Below are positions 1-9,670 of a stretch of 64,000 bases of DNA, one piece after another; positions within the stretch are counted from its first letter, which is position 1, and each line of letters begins with the position of its first letter. Made by a program: the position numbers and the translations under genes. A model generated the notes under the pieces. That model did no database searches. It was given only the letters and a program-made list of their open reading frames with translations, and had not been told where the DNA came from. The stretch is taken from NCBI GenBank assembly GCA_040766325.1, contig JAXGQR010000005.1, positions 62,001 through 126,000 of the forward strand, in the 5' to 3' direction. This stretch comes from Dehalobacterium sp040766325 (GTDB lineage: Bacteria > Bacillota > Dehalobacteriia > Dehalobacteriales > Dehalobacteriaceae).

Positions 1-749
1 CTCGAAAAGCTGAACGAAGATTGTTTAGCCTGGTTAGAGCGAACCGGTAATGGAAAAGTTCACAATACAACAAAAAAGATACCGGCTGAAGTGTTTGCCT
101 AGAAAAACAACACCTCGTCGGTACCCCACAAGATAAATTTTTCAACTACTAAGATTATAACCAAGTGATCGTAAAGACAATACCATAACCTATCAAGGAA
201 ATCGTTATGCACTACCGCTGGGAAGTTATGAACCAGATCGCAAGGTTACTGTACATGAAGATGAAGGGTATGCTAATAATTTCAAATGAAGAAACCCAGC
301 AAGAGACTATTCGTTATCCCTTATGCATAGAAAAAGGCCGCCTCATCAAGAGCGAGTGACTGCCGAGAGAAAAAGATAAAGGGAGTGAAGCCTATCTGAA
401 AGAAGTGGTTCAGATTCTAAATGACTCCCGGAAGCAAGCAGCTTTCTAAACCAGGTGCGGCAGGACAAGCCCCGCCATAAGGGACCAGTTAAAAATTATT
501 AAAGATCATAGTAAAGATAAATCCCCTGAACTAATTGAGCAGGCCCTGAATTATTGCTTGAAAAATCATCTTTATGAACAACAGTTTTGTTGATACATTA
601 AATTATTTGCCAGCATTAATTGTCCGGCGAGAGGAAAACGAAATATTGAAAATACCCTTCAGCCACTTCATGAGAATAACCGTTCTGTTTTTAAGACCCG
701 GGTAGAAGTGCGGGATATGGGTATATATATAAAGTACAGGAGTGAATCA
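1..749 (+). pseudogene. istA: IS21-family transposase IstA, 3' remnant
   Basis: The first 100 bases translate to an IstA-like stretch (LEKLNEDCLAWLERTGNGK followed by a KIPAEVFA-like segment) and then hit a stop. Fragments further on (YQGNRYALPLGSYEPDR around 190-240) match the usual C-terminal part of IstA in shifted frames. Several frameshifts and stops break the reading frame, and the 5' part lies outside the window. IstA is the DDE transposase of IS21 elements and works with IstB, whose gene follows directly. The assignment rests on residue pattern and on the neighbour; the exact end of the remnant is uncertain. Confidence 0.7.
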
Positions 750-1503
750 ATGTCAGTAGAACTTGAGCAACTTAAAAACTACATGACGCTTAAAAATAAC
801 GGAAGCCGCTGCAGTGGTAGATGAGATGTTAATGGATGCCCAGGTGAAGGAACCCAGTTATCAATCATTCCTGATGAACCTGATGCAGCATGAGATTGGT
901 AAACGAGAAGAAAAACAATTAGGAAGGCTCTACAAATTAGCTGCCTTTCCCGAACATAAGACCTTAGATGATTTTGATTTGTCTGAGCAACAGTCTCTAA
1001 GCAAAAAGCAATTAAAACAGCTACAAGAGCTTATCTGGCTGGAACAGGCCTACAATCTGATTCTGCTAGGACCTCCTGGAGTTGGGAAAACATGTTTATC
1101 CATTGGCCTGGGGATTGAAGCCATAAGCCGAGGTTACCGTGTAACTTTTATTCAGATGGATGAACTGATCCGTCTTCTGAAAACCGAAGAAATCAGCCGC
1201 AACTCCAGGGCAAAGGTTAAAAGAATGGTCGGTTCTGACTTGGTGATTATTGATGACTTAATGTTCATGGCTATTGACCGCCACGAGGCTAACCTCTTTT
1301 TTCAACTAATCAACAAGCTCTATGGCCAGACCTCAATTATCATTACCTCCAACAAAGGTCCAGAAGACTGGGGCGACATCCTGGGTGATCCGGCGATTAC
1401 AACTGCTATTCTGGATCGCTTAATTCACAAAAGTGAGGTTATCCACCTAAGCGGTGACAGCTATCGTTTGAAACATCGCCAAACCATTTTTGGCAATAAT
1501 TAG
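750..1503 (+). pseudogene. istB: IS21-family helper ATPase IstB, 5' frameshift
   Basis: IstB is the AAA+ helper ATPase that guides IS21 transposase to target DNA. The body (from 814) has Walker A GPPGVGKT, Walker B LVIIDDL, the sensor region IIITSNKGPEDWGDILGD and the C-terminal AILDRLIHKSEVI...GDSYRLK segment typical of the family. The natural start is probably ATG at 750, preceded by AGGAGTG, giving MSVELEQLKNYM; a one-base shift near 797 separates this from the rest (ITEAAAVVDEML resumes in the other frame). The long downstream frame is otherwise intact at 229 codons. With istA broken, the element cannot move by itself. Confidence 0.85.
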
Positions 1504-1531
1504 GTGTCCAAAGTTATTTATCATTTTTTGT

Positions 1532-2195
1532 TCATTTTGCCCGGCGGTTACAGCTGTTTTCCTTGTCACGGGTTTTGAAAAGCCTATTTATGATGGCGTA
1601 TTTCTTGTTGCTATCAAACGAAGATATTGGGTCGTCAAGTATAATCAGCTCAGCGTTACGACTAATAGCATCAAACATAAACAGGATTAGAGCAAAAGCG
1701 TGCTTCTCGCCCCAGCTAAGAGTGTTTTCCGGGTGACTTAACGTCACCGGGATTGCCATCCGGCAAAATAAACTTAAGTAGGGCTCTTGCATTATTTTCG
1801 CCATTAATTTCAACATCAAAAGTATACTTAAATCCTGCGATGCTCAGGAAGTCATTGATGTCTTGTTTTCTGTCCTTGACTTTGTCCTGAATGTACTTGT
1901 TGTACTTCCCGATTTCGCCTTTAAGAACCCCAACTTTATCCAGGAGACTTTCCAATTTCAGCATTAACTGTTTCCATCTCAGTCTTAGTCAATTCTGAAA
2001 CAAAATAGACATCTATAGCTCGAAAGTCAACCTTCATATCCGCGAGTTTGGATTCCAAAGTCTGTGATATTATCCCTGTCAATGAATGAACCGTTGAATG
2101 ATACTATCGCAGTTAATCTCTCGCGAAGATAGTGTGCTTCCGCGCAGTTTAGTTAGCTGTGCTTCAAGAACTTTTAAGTCCTCTTTCACTCACCT
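1532..2195 (-). pseudogene. AAA (AAA_13-like) ATPase, C-terminal remnant
   Basis: Three minus-strand fragments in different frames assemble into the C-terminal part of a large RecF/SMC-like AAA ATPase: a coiled-coil-like part (EDLKVLEAQLTKL...), a middle part (IAGFKYTFDVEINGENNARA), and an ABC-type signature plus Walker B (NTLSWGEKHAFALILFMFDA then LIILDDPISSFDSNKKYAI). Frameshifts lie near 1740, 1965 and 2090. The Walker A half is absent. ATPases of this type occur in anticodon nucleases and phage-defence modules, but nothing here shows which. The IS21 remnant ends about 30 bases away, so the element probably inserted into this gene. Confidence 0.65.
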
Positions 2196-2402
2196 GTGGC
2201 TTGCCTCTTTATCCCCTCCTAAAATGGAGGATATTTTTCAAATTAAACCAACTAAATTATTTTTCTTATGCCCCTGCATTTTTGATAAAATGTTTTCAAA
2301 ATGTTTTTGGGGTAGTTTTTTGTTTAATGTATCATGACTTTAATATTTCAGTCGAGAATATGAGAATCAGGGTAAGAAAAATGATTTCCCAGTAGTTGAA
2401 CA

Positions 2403-2932
2403 ATGCCTAATTGCAAAAGTAGAACTAGATTATATCACCATGGCTTTTACTGACGTAATGCCATTGAAGAAAAGCAACATAGAATACCTATTTTGCAGCT
2501 GAAATGCCTTCACTGTGAATACACACTTTTTTCTGTTCTCCCAACCTTTCTCTATCTTACTTTCAATACACCGCAGATGTGATCTTAGAGAAGTTAAGGG
2601 ATATTTTAATTGACCATAATATTGGCGATTATCATCAACTGGTACTTTTTTATCGGAAACGCTTTCTAAATCGATTAAACCAAATTGAAATGTTCTTCCG
2701 GGATGATGGATTTAAGGGACCTTACCTAGGAGCCAAAAAGAAAAAAAGCCACAAAATTGTTAAGAATAGATCACTCGCTTTGAGGAAAGCCGCCTTCCTA
2801 AGAAGGTACGGGGTCATTTCTCATACAACTTTATGGCACATTAATTGTACCATACCCCAGGCTTTCAAAAAAGATTTTATTAATTCCACAAATCTTTTGC
2901 ATAGATATATTCTTTTGACCAATTTACAATAA
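2403..2932 (+). pseudogene. DUF6431-like zinc-binding transposon protein, broken
   Basis: Starting from ATG at 2403, short frames read MPNCKSRTRLYHHGFY, then LQLKCLHCEYTLF and, from 2579, a 117-codon frame beginning VILEKLRDILIDHN. Cysteine pairs in the first half suggest a zinc ribbon. The layout (Cys-rich N-terminus, then a helical basic region) and position just upstream of a DDE integrase and a TniB-like ATPase match the DUF6431 proteins that accompany such transposons in Firmicutes. Several frameshifts and stops break it. The family name is from memory of the pattern and should be treated as tentative. Confidence 0.5.
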
Positions 2933-2981
2933 AAATAATGGGTTAACCGGTTAACCTCCTATGTTAAAGAGGGATTTTCAC

Positions 2982-4204
2982 TTGACTGAAAAAAGATCGA
3001 GAAAACATTGCTTTATTCCGTTACGGGATTATTGCGCCCATTTTGAATGGCCGAGTCAACAATCAAACTGAGTATTTAGCTGAGTGTGCTCTCAAATCCA
3101 CCAGGTTCCATACTATGGTCCTAAGGAATTTGCTCCTAAGACTATTTCCTGCTGGTTGTTGGACTACCGCCGGGGAGTTTTGACGGTCTGAAACCTAAAC
3201 GACGCTCCGACCGAGAACGGCCGCTAAACTTAATCGGGAATTGGAAAAGTTTATGTGTGCCCTGAGAAAAGAAGCTCGAAATCTTTGCCTGTTTTCTATG
3301 ATCAGTTGGTGGAGAAAGGTGAAATTCTTTCTAAAGAAGTATCATACTCCACCATGTATAGAAGCTGTAAAAATCAAGGTATGATCGGAAGAGACCATGT
3401 CAAATCCCCGAAAACGTTTTTCTATGATACGGTCGGCCTCTTTGGCAAGGCGATATGTCTGTTGGCCCATATCTAATTGTTAATGGTAAAAAGCTTAAAA
3501 CTTTTCTCTTTGCTTTTATCGTGAATTGTTCAGGGTTATTCCTTTTGCCCAATTCTGTTACTCAGAAAAATTTGATTCTCTTAAAATGGTTTTTAAAGAA
3601 GCTTTAAAATGCCAGAGTCCCGAAAATTGTCTATGTGGATAATGGTAAAATTTATCATGATGTTTTTCATGTAGCCTGTGCCAGTCTTGGTATTGCCCTT
3701 ACCCATACCCAACCCTATGACGCAGCTAGCAAGGGGAAAATTAGACGTTTCTTTGGTACCGTCAAAACCAGATTCTTTCCTTTACTTAGGCAAAAACCAG
3801 CTTCATCCTTAGATGAGCTAAATCAAAGGTTTTGGCGGTGGTTGAGAAGATTATCTGTAAAATTCATGCCTCTTTAGGGATGACGCCTCAGGATATGTTT
3901 CTTTCTCAGGTTAGCAGGTTACGTATGGTTGATGATCCGGCCTCTCTTGATCCTTTATTCTTAAAACGGGACTATCGTAAGGTAAAACATGACGGCACAA
4001 TATCTATCCATTAAACTTTATGAAGTACCTCCAAAGTTTATTGGTCAGCGTATTGAAGTACGTTATGATGAAACCGGGGTCTATATTTACGAAGACGGTA
4101 TTCTCTGGAAAAAGCTGTTCCTGTTAATTTTTCAGATAATGCCCATGTAAAAAGGGGCGTTCCCTCTCCTTTAGGGCTATGTCTTCTGGGAAGAGGAGGG
4201 GATA
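2982..4204 (+). pseudogene. DDE integrase-type transposase, multiply frameshifted
   Basis: Fragments in all three frames join into one integrase: an N-terminal helix-turn-helix part (FRYGIIAPILNGRVNNQTEY, KEFAPKTISCWLLDYRRGG), a catalytic core (VIPFAQ, KIVYVDNGKIYH, the LTHTQPYDAASKGKI-RFFGTVK stretch that normally carries the catalytic Glu), and a C-terminal Mu-type barrel (HDGTISI-KLYEVPPKFIGQRIEVRYDE). In the RRFFGTVK copy the expected catalytic E is R. At least six shifts are needed, so it is inactive. A perfect palindrome GGTTAACCGGTTAACC lies just upstream at 2941-2956. It sits between the DUF6431-like gene and a TniB-like ATPase. Confidence 0.75.
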
Positions 4205-4208
4205 ATGG

Positions 4209-5002
4209 ATGTTCCAAACTTTTTATTCATTATCCAAAATCCCTTTTCCAAAGGAGATTAAGTCAATAGATTATTTTTGCTTCTACACCTTATCAGGAAA
4301 TGATCGCCCGCTTAGATTATCTGAAGAAAACCCGGGGTATGGGCTTGATAGTGGGCGAACCGGGGGCTGGGAAAACATTTGCTTTAAGAAGTTTTGCCGA
4401 ATCCTAAACCCTCTCTTTTTAAAGTAATATATTTCCTCTTTCTACGGGTACGGTGATGGATTTCTACCGGGGGTTGGCTGTAGGTTTGGGGAAGATCCAA
4501 AGTTTCGTAAGGTTGATCTTTTTCACCAAATTCAGCATGCCATCCAGGTATACTTCAAAGAAGAAAATTACGCAGTTTTTTTATTTTGGATGAGATGCAG
4601 CTAGCTAAGGATATGTTTTAAATGATTTAAATATTCTTTTTAATTTTTCCATGGATTCGGAAAATCCCTTTATTCTTATTCTTTCCGGCCTGCCTCATCT
4701 TATGGACAAGCTTTCACTAAACCATAACCGGCCTCTTTCTGGCAGTTATGATGAGTTACAAAGGTAGAACCGTTATCTAAAAGATAGTAAAGGGATATAT
4801 CCTTCATCATCTTGAACTAGCTGGTGCTAAACACACTATTTTTCCGATACCTCGATTCAAGCCATTGCCTCTCTTTCTCGAGGATGGCCCAGATTGATCA
4901 ATAAACTGGCTGCCCATTCTCTTCTTGCACTGGTTGTAGGCAAAAAAAGATTTAATTGACGAAGAAGTAGTCCGGCTGGCAGCAGCTGAATCAAGTATTT
5001 AA
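4209..5002 (+). pseudogene. TniB/ExeA-like AAA transposition ATPase, broken
   Basis: The start at 4209 gives MFQTFYSLSKIPFPKEIKSIDYF, followed in another frame by a Walker A region (KTRGMGLIVGEPGAGKTFALRSF). Later fragments show a Walker B (VFILDEMQLAKDMFLNDLN), an arginine-finger region (ENPFILILSGLPHLMDKL) and a C-terminal winged-helix-like end (ASLSRGWPRLINKLAAHSLL...DEEVVRLAAAESSI). Such ATPases choose the target for the neighbouring DDE integrase. Frameshifts occur near 4280, 4420, 4590, 4770 and 4930. It is clearly dead. Confidence 0.75.
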
Positions 5003-5008
5003 AAAGCG

Positions 5009-5035
5009 ACCGGTTGGGAAAATCGCCGGTTTTTC
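5009..5035 (+). terminator. Weak hairpin after the TniB remnant
   Basis: ACCGG (5009-5013) pairs with CCGGT (5026-5030), followed by a T-rich tract. The stem is only five base pairs, so it is a marginal intrinsic terminator for the dead transposon operon. Confidence 0.35.
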
Positions 5036-5214
5036 TCTTTATTCCGGATACCAGAATATCAATGCAAATATGAAAAATTTCTGATATGTTATCCAAAACA
5101 ATTTGAAATTTTTCACTTTGTCGATTTGCCTGCTAATTTGTTTTACCTGCAAAAGATATGCTGGTTTTAATTTGAAATCACACATTTCGATCGGGATGTA
5201 ATTGCCGTTCATTC

Positions 5215-5310
5215 GTTTCAATTCCTCATAGGCAGGCTAAAAACCGTGATTCTTGTAGTCACCCTGGTAGCCTCAGATTCGTTTCAATTCCTCATAGGCA
5301 GGCTAAAAAC
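5215..5310 (-). CRISPR. Remnant type I-B array: two repeats, one spacer
   Basis: Two identical 30-base repeats lie at 5215-5244 and 5281-5310, separated by one 36-base spacer (5245-5280). On the minus strand the repeat begins GTTTTTAGCC and ends GAGGAATTGAAAC, the usual type I-B form, so transcription would run from the cas2 side toward lower coordinates. No third repeat is visible below 5215; the sequence there leads into the end of the decayed transposon, suggesting that the older part of the array was lost. The four bases ATTC precede both repeats on the plus strand, which is probably chance. Confidence 0.9.
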
Positions 5311-5485
5311 ACATTTTAGGCATGCAAATAACGTTTTTTACATAATATTTCAATGATCCTCAAGCAGCAGAATATAAAAGTGAGATAAATAAACGAATTA
5401 TTTGTCGTCGGTCTCCAGAGGATTTTACCTCATAGGACAATGACGACATATTCATTCTTGGTAAAAAAATTCAACAGACCCTTAT
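5311..5485 (-). promoter_or_regulatory. CRISPR leader region
   Basis: This AT-rich stretch of about 175 bases lies between cas2 and the first repeat, where the leader and array promoter are expected. It contains a 7-bp inverted repeat, TGTCGTC (5403-5409) and GACGACA (5442-5448), and between the arms the sequence CCTCATAGG that also occurs inside the CRISPR repeat. No clear promoter hexamers could be assigned. Confidence 0.5.
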
Positions 5486-5749
5486 TCAAATAATAAGGTC
5501 TTGACCACCATTGAGCACGCCCATAATTTCACGCTCATTATAACGCATAGTTCGAGATGAATAAATGATGACCGAGTCACTGTCAGGATCGATAATCTGT
5601 TCCAGTTCCATTTTTAGCTTGTTCATATTGCTTAAGCTAATCTCGCCCTCCAAAACGGAATTCTGAACCCAGTTTAGATATTTCCTGCAGAGTTTAAGCA
5701 CTTTATTGACCCGTTTTATTCCAACATCGTAGACAACAATCACAAACAT
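5486..5749 (-). CDS. cas2: CRISPR-associated endonuclease Cas2
   Basis: Cas2 is the dimeric partner of Cas1 in the spacer-integration complex. The 87-residue product begins MFVIVVYDV, the family's first beta-strand with the conserved Asp at residue 8, and continues with the helix VNKVLKLCRKYLNWVQNSVLEGEIS, which matches the RK.L...Q.SVFEG pattern. The start at 5749 is preferred over an in-frame ATG 12 codons upstream because GGAGGAG lies six bases before it. It is last in the cas operon, overlapping nothing but starting inside the region after the broken cas1. The frame is intact, but with cas1 broken it probably has no working partner. Confidence 0.93.
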   Translation of the reverse strand: MFVIVVYDVGIKRVNKVLKLCRKYLNWVQNSVLEGEISLSNMNKLKMELEQIIDPDSDSVIIYSSRTMRYNEREIMGVLNGGQDLII

Positions 5750-5778
5750 AGACTCTCCTCCGTTTATAAGGCGATTTT

Positions 5779-6772
5779 TTACCACTGCGAAACAAAAGGC
5801 TCATAATTCGATTCCCCCATCAAATGTTTCTCTAGCTTGTATAATTCCAAACGCAGTAAGCGACGATAGGATACTGGTGAACCTATACTACGTGATTAAT
5901 GGTCCTTTTTAGACGGTTTTCCAATTCTTCGACGAACACTCTCCTACCCGGTTCCTTAAGCAACAATCCATAGCCATCTTTTTTAAAATCTTTATTACTG
6001 ATCATTTTCTTACCGATCAGTGTAAAGATTACACGATCTACAATGATCGGTTTAAAAACCTCCGCTATATCGAGGTTAAGGGAAAAACGTCTAAAATTCG
6101 TGGTATGCAAATATCCGATTCGTGGATCTAGATGGATTCGGTAAATTTCGCTTAAGATAGTTGAATAAATGATCGAATTGCCAAAACTTATTAAGGTATT
6201 CATCTCGTTATGAGGAGGTCGTTTGGAACGGCAGTCAAATGCAAAATCCTTTTGCCGTGGATAGCATCGAAAGCCCGATAATATTGTTCCCGAATGTTTC
6301 CTTCAATAGCCATAAGAACCTTGATATCTGTGGATTCAGCTATTTTTTCTGCCAGGTTCTCAATTCGTTTCAACGATTCTGCCACATTCTTTCCGCGATT
6401 AACATAATATTTGAGGACTTGACGGATATTACACTCGGCACCGGTTACCAATTGTCGGGCGATGCGCAATCTAAAATCAGCATTGAGATAATGCTCAGCT
6501 TGGCGAAGAATCATATACCCGGAGTTATAGTGCTCCCTAGGATAAAACGTTCCCATATAATAGCCATAATAGTTGAAGTAATGAATTATGATTTCCTTCT
6601 GAGTGCAAAATTCTAGAAATCGCTTATTCAGATCGACTTCACCAAATACCATCAGTTCCGAAGTATCTTCCACAGGAATAAACTTACGATCTCCCTCTTC
6701 GCTTTCAAAGAAGATCGTGTTGTCTTTACGTTGCAAATGCCCGTTAGAAAATATGTAAACTGTTTTTTTCAA
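5779..6772 (-). pseudogene. cas1: CRISPR integrase Cas1 with two frameshifts
   Basis: Cas1 is the integrase that inserts new spacers. The three pieces are KKTVYIFSNGHLQRKDNT (N-terminus), SKRPPHNEMNTLISFGNS through LHTTNFRRFSLNLDIAEVFKP (catalytic domain), and GSPVSYRRLLRLELYKLEKHL to EPFVSQW (C-terminus). The first break is near 6248: adding one T restores HFDCRSKRPP. The second is near 5891 after KRTINH: adding one base restores ...SIGSPVSYRR. The likely start is TTG at 6772, eight bases after GGGAGG; the GTG at 6781 overlaps that ribosome site. Both shifts fall where the protein is well conserved, so adaptation is probably dead unless these are sequencing errors. Confidence 0.92.
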
Positions 6773-6793
6773 ATACTGCACCTCCCTTCCCGT

Positions 6794-7306
6794 CTAGGAC
6801 CAACAGAACTCTTTATAAGCACAATTTTTACATAGAGCTATTTTTTTGACTGGCGGAGGTTGCTCTTGCAAAGCAATGGTATCAATTTTTAAGGCAGTTG
6901 AATCCAATTCACGTTCAAGATCTAGTGTTAACTCAACCTGCTCTTTACGTTTCTCTTTAGGAAAAAGCAATTCACCTTTTGCGGCTATGCCCCGCTTTTT
7001 TAACTCTTGAAGATAAAAAGCGAGTTGCATACGCGCACTTTGCAAATATTTTGAGCTTTTCTTAACCTCTCCAATCACTATGCCGTCTTTGTCCTGTCTG
7101 ATGATATCCAACTTGATATTCCCCAGAGATAACTCTTTTTGTTTATCGCGGGCATAGGTATTCTCATGGATAAAACGCCCAAGATCCATATTAGGGTTAT
7201 CCTCGTCGGGGTTGATCTGATGAACCATTAACCAAACCTCGCGTGGACAACAATAGTAATACCAAATTAGGGTTCCTGTTAAATTGAATTCTACTCCAAT
7301 ACCCAT
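6794..7306 (-). CDS. cas4: CRISPR-associated exonuclease Cas4
   Basis: Cas4 trims prespacers and helps select PAM-bearing fragments. The 170-residue protein has the family's four-cysteine iron-sulfur pattern: a Cys near residue 19-20 (YYYCCPREVWL) and C159-x2-C162-x5-C168 at the end (CKNCAYKEFC). The nuclease core shows GEVKKSSK (motif with catalytic E and K) and QLAFYLQEL (QxxxY motif). The start is the second of two adjacent start codons (ATG at 7306), after GAGGGTGAT. It lies 10 bases after cas3 and 21 before cas1. The frame is intact. Confidence 0.93.
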   Translation of the reverse strand: MGIGVEFNLTGTLIWYYYCCPREVWLMVHQINPDEDNPNMDLGRFIHENTYARDKQKELSLGNIKLDIIRQDKDGIVIGEVKKSSKYLQSARMQLAFYLQELKKRGIAAKGELLFPKEKRKEQVELTLDLERELDSTALKIDTIALQEQPPPVKKIALCKNCAYKEFCWS

Positions 7307-7318
7307 CAAATCACCCTC

Positions 7319-9670
7319 TTAAAAAATCATAGTTTCCCCTTCAATATTTAGTCCACCGGCTTTGTTATAGTACCCCTGTCTAAGAACCCATAATTCTCCC
7401 GGGAGTTCATTGGCAATCTGTAAAGGGTTGAATCCAGGCTTGGCATCAACCTGGATAGAGACATTGGCGACCCGCGAAGCTAAAGACCGCCATGCTTCCC
7501 TACGTTCCCAACGGTCCTTCACCGTAGCAGCCGCCGCCAAAGCATCCAGAAGTTCCGGATCCTGTTCACTGACTATAAAAGTATATTGAAGACGTTCCTT
7601 GCCGCGCAACCATTCTTTAACAGGTGTATCGTCTAGCCATCTTATGAAACGCTCTAAATGTTCTTGCCCCGTATCCTTTTTCCGGGACAGCTCGTCAAAA
7701 TAGCTTTCGGACAATGACAATACCTCCTCCTCAGGCACGTCACTGCCCTCCTGCAAGAGGGAGCGGGTTACCTGTAGATGAATTGCGTCATAAATCATAG
7801 CCGAGTATCGATGACCATTTTCGTTGGTGATATCATAGATTTCCACTGTGCCCCGTGGGCCTTTACCCTCACGATTGCATCGGCCAGCTATCTGAATTAA
7901 GCTATCAAGGGGGGCAAAATCCCGCAACACCAAATCCATGTCAATGTCAACGCCAGCCTCGATAGATTGAGTTGAAACAACTATACATGGAGTCCCTTCT
8001 TTTATTTCATCAACTATTTCCATCCGGTCTTTTGGAGTCACATCAGAGCTGATAAAATAGAGGGGAATGTCACGCTTATCTTCCGGCCACTCTTGTTCAA
8101 GTAGCTGCCACACCTTACGAGCACTTCCCCGGGTATTCAGAGTGATCAAAACACGTCGCCGCTGTTCGAGCCATCCGCCTAATCGCCCCTGTATACTATC
8201 ACAGAATTCATCCAAACTAATCATTTCTTCTAAATATAAAACCAGCCTATAGCGGGATAGTGTTGAGAAATAGGCTTTATAATCCTTAAGCAACGGTATA
8301 TGGTTTGTGACAAAAGTGGGCAAAGTAGCTGACATCAGCAAAAGTTTACTGCTACCTAAATTCACTAATCCTTGAAAAATCCGATCTAAGGGATACCAAA
8401 GTCGGCAGGGTAATGATTATACCTCATCCATTACGATTAGTGCATCACTTAAGTGATGAAAACGCATTTGATAGCGAGCCTTGGGGTCGATTAAACTCAT
8501 CAGGAACTGATCGTAGGTCGTGATAATCAGTTCACTTCTCCAAGTGTCCAGGAAAAATCGTTCATCCTTTGTTTCCATTCCTTCAGAATATGTGCGTTCT
8601 GCCAAAGAGTGACTGCTCAAAAGCAAGCTTCCGTCGTGCTTCACCCCTCCAATACTTAACAATTTTATGTACTCTTTTACAGTTTGGTCAATTATGGAAA
8701 GGAAAGGCAACACCACGATGATCTTTGGTGGATTCTCACCCCTTGCCCTGATTTTCTCCTGTAAACTCAGTGCCCAAGTCGCTGCTAGTAACGTTTTTCC
8801 GCAACCTGTAGGGGCGACCAAACTGAAGATCCGTCCATCCTCTTGTGCATGAATGGCCTCCTTAACATCTTTGCGGATTTTTGTTCTCAATGGATTTGAT
8901 CGTTTCTTAATAGAAGGATCCTGTATCAGTTGCTCCACCCAATCTGCTTCCCAACGTGGCCTATGTCGCTGAAGATAAATTTCCGGTTGAGTAACGGCCA
9001 GCAACGCTTTATCAGCTTCCAGCAGAATAGAAAATAAAAGTTGTACCTTTAAACGATAATCAATTGCTGCACTTTCAGACAGACTGTGCACTTTAGGAAT
9101 CAGTTTTTCCTCTAGATATCGCTTCATTCGCAGAATATACCTCTTAGGATCATCGCACAGTTCATTGCATTCTCTAGACACCGGCAATTCCGTTTGGCGT
9201 TCCAGTTCGATAAAATCTAAACTAGCTAGTTGTTTGATCAGCACCCGTGCAGTCTTGCCAATAGCAAAATTATTAAGGTTCCGATCAGCATCAGATACTG
9301 CACCGATCTTTCGTTGCGGTAGAGTCGGCAAAGCTGTGTGATGGCCGCGAACCACCATAGCCAAAGCAACACCATCCAATTCACTCCATTCTTCCTGATT
9401 GGCTAGCTTCAAGGTTAAGAATAAGGACAGTGCTGTATGGGCCTTTTCTACCGGATCGCCACGATAATTAGCAGGGTCCCCAATATAATCTTGGAAGGCA
9501 ACGGAACCCTTACCTAAATCATGAAACCTCGCCAGTTTAGGCAGCCAATCCGAGATTGCTTCCGTAATCTTCGATGAATGCCATTGCAAAAGAGCCGTTA
9601 AAGAGATTTCTACTTGCTCGATGTGCTGATGAAGTTCTAATTCTTGATGGGAGTATATTGTTAAACTCAT
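7319..9670 (-). pseudogene. cas3: CRISPR helicase-nuclease Cas3 with in-frame stop
   Basis: Cas3 is the HD nuclease and SF2 helicase that degrades DNA bound by Cascade. The N-terminal part has the HD motif (LARFHDLGKGSVAF, H50 D51) and Walker A (APTGCGKTLLAATWAL). The DExH box reads DEV and is followed at once by TAA (8417-8419). Downstream, in the same frame, 17 codons (SLPCRLWYPLDRIFQGL) lead into SSKLLLMSATLP (motif III) and later VSTQSIEAGVDIDMDLV and QIAGRCNREGKGPRG (motifs V and VI). A single C-to-T change of CAA would explain the stop. Without it the protein would be about 783 residues, normal for a type I-B Cas3. The ATG overlaps the cas5 stop (ATGA). Confidence 0.93.

Noticed and set aside
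6239..6616. 125-codon plus-strand frame antisense to cas1
   Set aside because: The opposite strand is clearly Cas1; the frame is a by-product.
8417..8419. Recoding of the cas3 stop as selenocysteine
   Set aside because: The codon is TAA, not TGA.
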